Positions 32,482 to 40,269 of a DNA stretch of 64,000 nucleotides are shown one piece after another (position 1 is the stretch's first letter; each line of letters opens with the position of its first letter). A model generated the notes under the pieces. It ran no database searches. It was not told the origin of the DNA and saw only the letters and a program-made list of their open reading frames with translations. The DNA comes from Runella defluvii (GTDB lineage: Bacteria; Bacteroidota; Bacteroidia; Cytophagales; Spirosomataceae), in the NCBI RefSeq assembly GCF_014195535.1, contig NZ_JACIBY010000002.1, forward strand, positions 1-64,000. Reading direction: 5' to 3'. A program made the position numbers and the translations under genes.

Positions 32482-34821
32482 TTAAAATTCGATTTTATAG
32501 CTCAAATTGGGAATAACAATCGGGCTCAAATCCTTCTCAACTGCACGGGTTTGAAGGTTATAGCGAAACCCGTTAAAATCAGGCTGGGAAGTCAGGTTCA
32601 GAATTTTCAGCGCAATTTCGCGGGAGCTTTTACGCTTATTGAGTTTATAACTTGCCGTAAAATGCACATTGAGTGCGGGAGCCACTTGCATCGAAAATGC
32701 CTTCGTTTCGTCAAAAACCGCTTGTTTGGCTATTTCCGACGCCGCCTGATTAACGGGCGAATAACGGTTGCCTCCTTGGTACGTAAAGCGAGCGTTGAGG
32801 CTTAGCACATTTTGGTGTTCGTTGCCCAATTGCCATTCTTTTCCAAACAAGACATTAGCCACAAAATTTCGATTAAAGCGCGTGTTTCGCCACACGCCAT
32901 CGCCACCTTTGTATTCAGACGAAAAAAGGGAGCCCGTCAGCAAGTAATAGTAGCCTTTGGATAGGTACTTTTCGAGGGTGATGTCCACCCCGTAATTTCT
33001 CCCTGCTCCTGTATTTTGCAACTTTTCGGCAAAAAACCAGTCATTTTGAACGTTGAGCAATGAAAAAGAGCTTCCCAACATCACGGGCACCGAAAACAAC
33101 GATTGATAGTAGGGCTCCATGCGTAGATGAGCAACGTCCGAAATAGCCCAATCATAGCTTAACACTAAATGATGGGCTTTGGTAAAATCTAGGTTTTTAT
33201 TGACCGCGGTTTCTCCCGTTGCCAATGAATTGTTAAAATAATAATTCAAACGCTCCAATCGGCTATGCAGCCCATAGGCCACTCCCACCGAGTGAGTGGG
33301 ATTCCACTGGTAGCGGAATCCCACTCGGGGTTCAAGCGTGACGTGCTTGTTTAACGAAAAAAACTGGCTGTTAATACCTACATTCATGGAAAGCGAGCGG
33401 GACAGCTGAAACGAAGAACTGCTGTACGCCGACAATAAAGTACTAAACCCGCGTGCATCGACCAATGATTTTAGCGGGGCATCATTCCCTCCCTGCGCCT
33501 TGGCCAAGGCTAAATCATACTGCATTCCTGTGAGCAACATACCTGTTTTATTGGTATGTTTTGTACCAAAAGCTTTATTGATAAAAGAGGATAAAACAAA
33601 CGTAGCATTGGCCACTGAAATGTTGCTTTTGGGTACCAAAGCCAAGGCAGACGTGAGGCGTTGTGTTCTCCAATCTGTGCCTGTTGTAGTGGCCGCGAGG
33701 GTGGTTTGGAGGTACGCACTATTCTTGAGCACCAATGTATGTTTTACCCCTACGGCTCCCATGTATTGCTCAATATCGTTTTGTTCTCTATCGTCGTCGT
33801 ACTTCCATTGGGTGCTATCGGTTTTGGCTTTTGCGCCCGTTTTATCGGCCAGCCCAATCCCCCAAACCGAAAAAGTACCCGCTCGTTTGGTCGGAAAATT
33901 TAATTTAAAAGAGAAATCTTGAAACTTCAGGCCGCCGACATTTTCGGGTAAAATAGGCGTCAACAAGGCCAACGTCGAATAGCGGTAATTGAACAAGTAG
34001 GATGCTTTTCCTCCCTTTTTAAACGGCCCCTCCGACGAGGCGTCAATGCCAATAACCCCCGCCTGAAAGGTGTGTTCGTGCTTTTGGTTGTTTCCCTTTC
34101 GCATCGAAACGTCAAACACGCCCGACAAGGCATTGTTGTATTCGGCAGGAAAAGCACCCGTAAAAAAATCGGAATTGGCCAGCATTTGGCTGCTTAGCGC
34201 CGTCAAAGACCCACCCCCAAACGACTTCAAATCGCCAAAATGGTTGGGGTTAGGGATTTCAATTCCCTCCATTTTCCACTGCAAAAACTTGGGCGCATTG
34301 CCCCGTACGATGATTCCGTTATCGTCGGTGTTGCCAGCTACTCCTGCAAACGAAGACGCCAACCGCGAAGGGTCATCAAAGCCGCCCGCGTAGCGTTTGG
34401 CCTCCTCCACGCTTAGCATCCGCGCACTTACGGTAGCCATCGGGTTGAGGGGAAGTTCTTTGTTGACCTTAGGCCGTACTTCCACTTCAGCGAGCAATTG
34501 ACTGGTTTCTTTTAATTGTATGGACAAAAATGTTTGTTTGGCCGAACTAACCACGGTTTCGCGCAGGAGCACAGGCTCATAACCCACACAAGACACGCTG
34601 AGGGTATAACGCCCAACGGGCACGTTGGAAAGGGTAAAATTGCCGAGTGAATCGGTGAGCACTCCCAGCAAAGGCGTAGTGGCAAGAACAGCCACGGAGG
34701 CGTACGGAATGGGGGTAAGAGTAGCGTCGTTGATGACTGTTCCGCGAATGGTTTGGCTAGGCTGGGCGGCAGATGTGAAGACTATGCCCCAAAAAAAGAG
34801 GATAGAAAATAAATATTTCAT
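32482..34821 (-). CDS. TonB-dependent receptor with carboxypeptidase-like domain
   Basis: Start at ATG 34821 gives a signal peptide (cleavage near FTSAAQ) and 779 residues. An N-terminal carboxypeptidase-D-like domain (TIRGTVINDATLTPIPYASV) leads into a plug with GIIVRGNAPKFLQWKMEGIEIPNP and AEYNNALSGVFDVSMRKG, then the barrel, ending NLSYKIEF. It lacks a SusD partner. The PAS-LuxR regulator gene ends 78 bases upstream on the same strand. Its ligand is unknown; the lack of a SusD neighbour argues against it being a standard polysaccharide importer. Confidence 0.85.
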   Translation of the reverse strand: MKYLFSILFFWGIVFTSAAQPSQTIRGTVINDATLTPIPYASVAVLATTPLLGVLTDSLGNFTLSNVPVGRYTLSVSCVGYEPVLLRETVVSSAKQTFLSIQLKETSQLLAEVEVRPKVNKELPLNPMATVSARMLSVEEAKRYAGGFDDPSRLASSFAGVAGNTDDNGIIVRGNAPKFLQWKMEGIEIPNPNHFGDLKSFGGGSLTALSSQMLANSDFFTGAFPAEYNNALSGVFDVSMRKGNNQKHEHTFQAGVIGIDASSEGPFKKGGKASYLFNYRYSTLALLTPILPENVGGLKFQDFSFKLNFPTKRAGTFSVWGIGLADKTGAKAKTDSTQWKYDDDREQNDIEQYMGAVGVKHTLVLKNSAYLQTTLAATTTGTDWRTQRLTSALALVPKSNISVANATFVLSSFINKAFGTKHTNKTGMLLTGMQYDLALAKAQGGNDAPLKSLVDARGFSTLLSAYSSSSFQLSRSLSMNVGINSQFFSLNKHVTLEPRVGFRYQWNPTHSVGVAYGLHSRLERLNYYFNNSLATGETAVNKNLDFTKAHHLVLSYDWAISDVAHLRMEPYYQSLFSVPVMLGSSFSLLNVQNDWFFAEKLQNTGAGRNYGVDITLEKYLSKGYYYLLTGSLFSSEYKGGDGVWRNTRFNRNFVANVLFGKEWQLGNEHQNVLSLNARFTYQGGNRYSPVNQAASEIAKQAVFDETKAFSMQVAPALNVHFTASYKLNKRKSSREIALKILNLTSQPDFNGFRYNLQTRAVEKDLSPIVIPNLSYKIEF

Positions 34822-34899
34822 GGACTGTGCAGTGAGTGATTTGAGGACACAAAATTCCCTCAAATCACTTGCCAGCACAATACTGATTTATCAGTAGGT

Positions 34900-35670
34900 T
34901 TACTCCAAAAGCCCCCACTTGGAGGCAAATTTGACAGCCTCAAACGAATTATTGGCCCCTAATTTTTCCAAAAATCGTTGACGATGGGTGTTAACCGTAT
35001 GCACACTGATGGAAAGTTTGTCCGAAATTTCTTTGCTTAAAAAACCTTCTTTGACCAACTTTAAAATCTCTAACTCTCTTTTGGTCAACTCCAATTCAGC
35101 TTTAGGGGGAGTATCAAAGGGAATAAAATGCCCCGTTCGGAAGTTCAATAGCTGGGACTTGACGGGTAGGTTTTCTTCTTGGTTGGGCGACACATCCACG
35201 ATGCTGAGCATGAGCCAGATTTGCCCTTTGCGGTCCAATTCCAGCATTTGATACTGCTCAATAAGGCGAACGTACTTCTCCTCGGCGTTCAGCATTCGGT
35301 ATTCATAAATGACCTTGTGGTTCAGTTTTTCATCGCTCGAAAACGCATTAAACATTTTCAGGATAGAAATCCCATTCAGAGCCAGTTGAACTTTATCTTC
35401 GGGATGAATTTTACCATCAAAAAACTGATGTCCTAAACCTTCGTAATCAGCAGGTGAATAGCCTAACAACTTACCATAGTTGGCTGAATAAAAGGCAATT
35501 TGCTTCTTATTTATATCAAAAATACTGATACCCGAATTTCCAATCTGGGAGAGCGTTTGTAAAGCCGACACGTGCGCAGGAAGGACGGTATAATCGAGGT
35601 CTTCTTCCCGATACTGATACTGCATCAAAAACGTAAAAAATATCTCTTGTATGCTATTTTGTTCCGACAT
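34900..35670 (-). CDS. PAS-domain LuxR-type transcription regulator
   Basis: A 256-residue protein with a PAS-like sensor domain (about 50-165; GNSGISIFDINKKQIAFYSANYGKLLGYSPADYEG) and a C-terminal LuxR helix-turn-helix (LTKRELEILKLVKEGFLSKEISDKLSISVHTVNTHRQRFLEKLGA, residues about 192-236). No receiver domain is present, so it probably senses a ligand or redox state directly instead of being phosphorylated. It is followed on the same strand by the TonB receptor gene and could control it. Confidence 0.88.
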   Translation of the reverse strand: MSEQNSIQEIFFTFLMQYQYREEDLDYTVLPAHVSALQTLSQIGNSGISIFDINKKQIAFYSANYGKLLGYSPADYEGLGHQFFDGKIHPEDKVQLALNGISILKMFNAFSSDEKLNHKVIYEYRMLNAEEKYVRLIEQYQMLELDRKGQIWLMLSIVDVSPNQEENLPVKSQLLNFRTGHFIPFDTPPKAELELTKRELEILKLVKEGFLSKEISDKLSISVHTVNTHRQRFLEKLGANNSFEAVKFASKWGLLE

Positions 35671-35703
35671 GGTGGATAAAAGGGTTATTGTCTATATATA
35701 ATT

Positions 35704-36531
35704 TCAGAATGACGGTGTACGCTCACTCAACTCATTGATGCAGTTTTCAAGTTCATTCACCCACTCAGGGTTTATAGTTGTATCGGCTCTAGCCGAATCC
35801 AAATTTTGCTGCAATAAAGGGATTAACTCTACTTTTTCGCTCGCAAGTACGGCCGTTAAAAGTAACGTTCCAAACTCTCCCTTCTCAAGTTCTTGGGCGA
35901 TAATAGGCAAAACCCTGTCATCTCTGCGTTTGGCCAAACCTATGATAGCTTCATATCTTGTCTCCTGATATTTATCGGAAACTCTACGCCACAATGCCTT
36001 ATTAATAGATTCACTATGTACTTCTATTTGCCTGCCGAGTCCAAAAGTTGACCAGTTTCGTATGTAGCTAATTTTGTCTGAGGACAATTTAATTAGGGTA
36101 TCAACTGCCCTAAGATTAGTCAATCCGAGTAAAGCAAAAACCACTGCTTTTCGTACCTCTTTGTCTTTATGTTCTGCAAAAGATGAAACAATACCAACCT
36201 GAATATCATTTAGGTCGTCATTATTATGACCAATCGCGCAAAGCAATGACATTATTACTTTTGAATCCGTTTCTCTTAGAATTGTATCGAAGTATAATTG
36301 GAGAGTTGGCTGGAGAAATGGCCTCGGAGAAGGCCCTAATTGGGCTAAAATATCAATTCCTAGACACCTTTTATAAGAATCTGATGATTTGATAAATTCT
36401 TCACACTTGTTAAAAAGTTTTTCGGTCGGTCTTTTTCTTAGAATCACAATAGTCCCCCAACGAGCCTTCTCCGACTTATTCTGAGTTAGCCTCACTAACA
36501 ACCGCTCATCACTCCAGTCTTCTTTACTCAT
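35704..36531 (-). CDS. HEAT-repeat protein
   Basis: A 275-residue soluble protein made of HEAT/ARM-like helical repeats, seen as recurring segments such as KSEKARWGTIVILRKRPTEKLF, KEVRKAVVFALLGLTNLRAV, ISYIRNWSTFGLG and QETRYEAIIGLAKRRDDRVL, spaced about 35-40 residues apart from about residue 15 to 240. No catalytic motif or signal peptide is visible. It begins two bases after the stop of the preceding 165-residue gene, so the two are surely translated from one message. Function is unknown; such proteins usually act as scaffolds. Confidence 0.75.
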   Translation of the reverse strand: MSKEDWSDERLLVRLTQNKSEKARWGTIVILRKRPTEKLFNKCEEFIKSSDSYKRCLGIDILAQLGPSPRPFLQPTLQLYFDTILRETDSKVIMSLLCAIGHNNDDLNDIQVGIVSSFAEHKDKEVRKAVVFALLGLTNLRAVDTLIKLSSDKISYIRNWSTFGLGRQIEVHSESINKALWRRVSDKYQETRYEAIIGLAKRRDDRVLPIIAQELEKGEFGTLLLTAVLASEKVELIPLLQQNLDSARADTTINPEWVNELENCINELSERTPSF

Positions 36532-36533
36532 TT

Positions 36534-37031
36534 CTATCCCCCCTTTAATTTCCCTAAAATAAAGTTAGCTATTTTACTCCCTGACTGACTCCCCAATATG
36601 ATAAATTCTTTTTTCTTCTTGTCAGATGTTTCGACATAAACTTTGCCGTCGTGGGGATAATATCCCATACCCCACTTGTTCTTTGGATCATGGTAGACCT
36701 TTTTTATGTGAGCCAAGGGAAGTATAAAATTTGATTTATCATAGGCCAATACCTCTTCACTTTCCAGTTCACATTCTTGTATTTTATCTACATATTTAGC
36801 GCTCAAATACGAATAGGGGTTGCTTAAATCACCTTCTATCGCCATCATTTTTGTTACTTTTTTCGTCAAAATGTCGCCACCTCCCTCTACACTAACCAGC
36901 CCATTTACTTTTATTCCCAGCAATTTATCCTTCACAATTACTACCAGATAGGTTCTGTTTAGAATAAGATTGTAGTATTCCATAGCGACAAAATGGTTGT
37001 CTTCGGTAAATTCAAAGTCTTTAAATTTCAT
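36534..37031 (-). CDS. Cytoplasmic protein of unknown function, partner of HEAT-repeat gene
   Basis: A 165-residue protein without signal or membrane segment. The N-terminal half is beta-rich (NLILNRTYLVVIVKDKLLGIKVNGLVSV); the C-terminal half has a conserved-looking aromatic/glycine block (YHDPKNKWGMGYYPHDGKVYV) and a basic tail. PH-like fold is possible but not demonstrated. It precedes the HEAT-repeat gene by two bases. The pair has base use somewhat richer in A+T than the flanking genes, by eye. Confidence 0.6.
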   Translation of the reverse strand: MKFKDFEFTEDNHFVAMEYYNLILNRTYLVVIVKDKLLGIKVNGLVSVEGGGDILTKKVTKMMAIEGDLSNPYSYLSAKYVDKIQECELESEEVLAYDKSNFILPLAHIKKVYHDPKNKWGMGYYPHDGKVYVETSDKKKKEFIILGSQSGSKIANFILGKLKGG

Positions 37032-37215
37032 TATGCCTTTTTTTTCGATTGCTTTTTATTATAAAAATAACGGTATCCTGATTCTTCTAACATAATACCT
37101 GTTCAAGTTTTCGGCTACAGGCTGTTTTATCTTTTACCTACTAAAAGCAAAACGCTCAGGTTTCCCCAAGCGCCTTACCAATTTCGTACTTCGTCATTTC
37201 TTGATTCTACCTTTG

Positions 37216-38622
37216 CTAATCCATGCCTTTCAATTCAGTTACCACTTTGGTGATAGAATCTTTGGCGTCCCCAAACAACATCATACAGTTGGGGTAATAA
37301 AACAGTTCGTTGTCGATACCAGCGTAACCCGCCGCCATCGAACGCTTGCTGACAATCACCGTTTTGGCTTTGTCGGCGTTCAAAATGGGCATTCCGTAAA
37401 TCGGGCTGGCGGGATTGCTGCGGGCTGCGGGGTTTACTACGTCGTTGGCGCCTACGACAAACACCACGTCGGTGGTCGCAAACTGGTCGTTGATTTCTTC
37501 CATTTCTACCAACTTATCGTAGGCTACGTTCGATTCTGCCAAAAGCACGTTCATGTGCCCAGGCATCCGTCCTGCCACGGGGTGAATCGCGTATTTTACC
37601 TCCACACCACGCTGTTCGAGCAAGGCTTCGAGTTCGTGAATTACGTGCTGCGCCTGCGCTACTGCCAAACCATAGCCTGGCACCACAATCACTTTTTGGG
37701 CGTAGTTCATCATAATCGCCACGTCAGAAGGCGTACTGCTTTTTACGGCCCCGCCCGTTGTGGCACTTCCTCCGCCAGCGGCAGCAGCGCTACCCCCGCC
37801 AAACGAGCCAAAAATCACGTTTGTAAGGGAACGGTTCATGGCATTACACATCAAAATCGTCAGCAACGTACCTGCCGAACCTACCAAAATCCCGCCCGTA
37901 AGCATCACTTGGTTATCGTACAAAAACCCACCGAAAGCCGCCGCCACTCCCGTAAAAGAGTTAAGAAGCGAAATCACCACTGGCATATCGGCGCCTCCAA
38001 TTGGTAACACAAAAAGGACACCATAGGCCAACGACAACGCAAAAACGGTGTAAAGCAAAACCGCACTTGGATGCCCCAACGCAATGTAAACAGTCAGTCC
38101 TAACGTCGCTATCAACAACACCAAGGTAAGGATGTTTTGCGCAGGCAAGCGGAAGGTTTTTTTCATAATTTCCTGCAACTTGGCATAGGCGATGATACTT
38201 CCTGAGAACGACACGCTACCAATCACCAAGCCTGCTACAATCGTCAAAACCGTGGCGGGAGAAGCATCGTCGTGCAGGTGTCCAAATTCGACCAACGAAA
38301 TAAGTGCTGCACAAGCGCCTCCCATTCCGTTGAAAAGGCTCACCATTTGCGGCATATCGGTCATTTTTACTTTTTTGGCCGAAATCCAACCGACGACTGT
38401 TCCGATGGCAATCCCCCCGAAAATCCAGCCGTAGTTGCCAATAGGCTCGCCGTCCTCGTTGGTATGCATAAAAATAGTACCCAAAATAGCAATCGCCATG
38501 CCTGCCGCTGCCAAGAAGTTGCCATTACGGGCAGTTTTGGGTCCCGAAAGCATTTTTAATCCTACGATAAAAAATACCGAGCCCAAAAGGTAAATAAGGT
38601 ATAACCAATATTGTTGTATCAT
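37216..38622 (-). CDS. pntB: NAD(P) transhydrogenase subunit beta
   Basis: A 468-residue membrane protein, full length for PntB. The first about 270 residues contain nine membrane helices (e.g. YLIYLLGSVFFIVGLKML, YGVLFVLPIGGADMPVVISLL). The C-terminal soluble domain III binds NADP(H): VIVVPGYGLAVAQAQHVIHEL, YAIHPVAGRMPGHMNVLLAE, FVVGANDVVNPAA and the lid GMPILNADKAKTVIVSKRSMAAGYAG. Together with the two upstream subunits it forms the proton-translocating transhydrogenase that makes NADPH from NADH using the proton gradient. A stretch near residues 280-298 is Gly/Ala/Ser-rich and forms the domain II-III linker. Confidence 0.95.
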   Translation of the reverse strand: MIQQYWLYLIYLLGSVFFIVGLKMLSGPKTARNGNFLAAAGMAIAILGTIFMHTNEDGEPIGNYGWIFGGIAIGTVVGWISAKKVKMTDMPQMVSLFNGMGGACAALISLVEFGHLHDDASPATVLTIVAGLVIGSVSFSGSIIAYAKLQEIMKKTFRLPAQNILTLVLLIATLGLTVYIALGHPSAVLLYTVFALSLAYGVLFVLPIGGADMPVVISLLNSFTGVAAAFGGFLYDNQVMLTGGILVGSAGTLLTILMCNAMNRSLTNVIFGSFGGGSAAAAGGGSATTGGAVKSSTPSDVAIMMNYAQKVIVVPGYGLAVAQAQHVIHELEALLEQRGVEVKYAIHPVAGRMPGHMNVLLAESNVAYDKLVEMEEINDQFATTDVVFVVGANDVVNPAARSNPASPIYGMPILNADKAKTVIVSKRSMAAGYAGIDNELFYYPNCMMLFGDAKDSITKVVTELKGMD

Positions 38623-38634
38623 TTCAGTTGACGG

Positions 38635-38943
38635 TTACTTTTTCTTTTTAAACATTTCTAACATACGGTCGGTGACGACGAAACCACCCACAACGTTGAG
38701 TGTTCCGAGAATAACCGCCAAAAAGCCGAGTATCAACGCGGGCCAGTTACCCGCTTCGGCATGACCCATGACGATAATCGCCCCGATGATAACCACCCCG
38801 TGGATGGCATTGGCACCCGACATCAGCGGGGTATGCAGGGCGGAGGGTACTTTGGAAATCACCTCAATCCCCACAAAAATGGAGAGAATGAGGATGTAGA
38901 TGAGTTGTATGTTTTCGCCAATAAATGTGATGATTGCGTCCAT
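38635..38943 (-). CDS. pntAB: NAD(P) transhydrogenase subunit alpha part 2 (membrane)
   Basis: A 102-residue protein with three to four membrane helices (NIQLIYILILSIFVGIEVIS, MSGANAIHGVVIIGAIIVMG, ALILGFLAVILGTLNVVGGF) and a basic tail VTDRMLEMFKKKK. It corresponds to the C-terminal membrane part of PntA, encoded separately as in Rhodospirillum and many Bacteroidota. It lies 15 bases after the soluble alpha part and 12 bases before pntB on the minus strand, so the three form one operon and one enzyme. Confidence 0.93.
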   Translation of the reverse strand: MDAIITFIGENIQLIYILILSIFVGIEVISKVPSALHTPLMSGANAIHGVVIIGAIIVMGHAEAGNWPALILGFLAVILGTLNVVGGFVVTDRMLEMFKKKK

Positions 38944-38958
38944 AGTTTGAAGATGACG

Positions 38959-40086
38959 TTATTTTAAAATTGATTTGGTAAAGGCGTGGACCAGCTGACC
39001 TTGGTGCGTGATGAGGCTTCCTTTGGTAATTTCCTCCTCCAGTTCCCACTTAAAACCATCTTTGTTGGCCAAATGCAATAGCAACGTACTGATGTTTTTG
39101 GCGTACAAGTCGCTGGCATTGGTCGCGAGTAGTGCGGGTAGATTTGACTCTCCAATAATCGTGACCCCATTTTTTACGACCGTCTGATTGGCTTCGCTCA
39201 AGGCACAGTTACCGCCCGATTCTACGGCCATATCGACAATCACACTGCCCGTTTTCATCGACTTCACCATTTCTTCCGTCACCAAAATGGGCGCTTTTTT
39301 ACCCATCACCAAGGCCGTTGTGATGACGATGTCTGCGTCCTTGATGCGCTGTTTGATAAGGTCTTGTTGTTTTTGGAGAAACTCCGCCGACACTTCTTTG
39401 GCATACCCACCTTCCGACTTGTTGGCTTCCATGCCTTCGACGCTCAGAAACTTCCCACCCAGCGACTCCACTTGTTCTTTGGTTTCGGGGCGAACGTCGG
39501 TTACTTCCACCACCGCGCCAAGGCGTTTGGCCGTCGCGATGGCCTGTAATCCTGCCACCCCAGCGCCAAAAATCAGTACCCGCGAGGGTTTGATGGTTCC
39601 TGCGGCCGTCATCATCAGCGGAAAAATTTTACCCAGCGCGTTGGCTCCCAGCAATACCGCCTTGTAGCCCGCGAGGTTGGCCTGCGAGCTGAGCGCATCC
39701 ATGCTTTGGGCTTTGGTCGTACGTGGAACGGCATCCATGCTAAAGGCTGAAATTTTCTTGGCATTGAGGGCTTGAACCAGTTCAGGCTGCGTGTAGGCGT
39801 ACAGAAACGAAATGCTCACTGCGCCTTCGCGCATTTGAGCCACTTCTTCCAGCGTAGGAGCGTTGACTTTTAGAACGACATCGGCGTCGGCAAGGAGCGT
39901 TTTGACATCTGCTACCACTTGAGCGCCTGCTTTCTCGTAATCGGTGTTAAGTAAGGAAGATTTCTCGCCAGCATCATGTTGGACGGCGCAGGTAAAACCC
40001 GCTTTGAGAAGAGACTTAACAATGTCAGGTGTGACCGCAACCCGCTTTTCGTAGGTTTTGGTTTCTTTCAAAATAGCTATTTTCAA
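38959..40086 (-). CDS. pntAA: NAD(P) transhydrogenase subunit alpha part 1 (NAD-binding)
   Basis: A 375-residue soluble protein related to alanine dehydrogenase. It starts MKIAILKETKTYEKRVAVTP, carries the RQD-type loop region changed to SQANLAGYKAVL, and the Rossmann motif VLIFGAGVAGLQAIATAKRLGA, which binds NAD(H). It is domain I of the proton-translocating transhydrogenase and is the first gene of the pntAA-pntAB-pntB operon. The 183 bases upstream show no clear TTG/TAnnTTTG promoter. Length and domain content are normal. Confidence 0.94.
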   Translation of the reverse strand: MKIAILKETKTYEKRVAVTPDIVKSLLKAGFTCAVQHDAGEKSSLLNTDYEKAGAQVVADVKTLLADADVVLKVNAPTLEEVAQMREGAVSISFLYAYTQPELVQALNAKKISAFSMDAVPRTTKAQSMDALSSQANLAGYKAVLLGANALGKIFPLMMTAAGTIKPSRVLIFGAGVAGLQAIATAKRLGAVVEVTDVRPETKEQVESLGGKFLSVEGMEANKSEGGYAKEVSAEFLQKQQDLIKQRIKDADIVITTALVMGKKAPILVTEEMVKSMKTGSVIVDMAVESGGNCALSEANQTVVKNGVTIIGESNLPALLATNASDLYAKNISTLLLHLANKDGFKWELEEEITKGSLITHQGQLVHAFTKSILK

Positions 40087-40269
40087 GGTTGAAGTAGTTT
40101 ATTGGAATAAAACCCCAAAATATAGGACATTATCCACATAAACAATAAGATTCGCCAGTTTTCGGAAAATCTTTTTGTATCGACCAGCACTGGGCTAAAA
40201 ATGGCAACGGCTACCTCTGCAAAGCACAAAGGCAGCCATTGAAAAAGAGACAATTAAAGTAACACAGCA

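Noticed and set aside
37201-38007. Plus-strand 268-residue His-rich reading frame
   Set aside because: It is antisense to pntB, has no family resemblance and a composition typical of a shadow of a Gly/Ala-rich gene.
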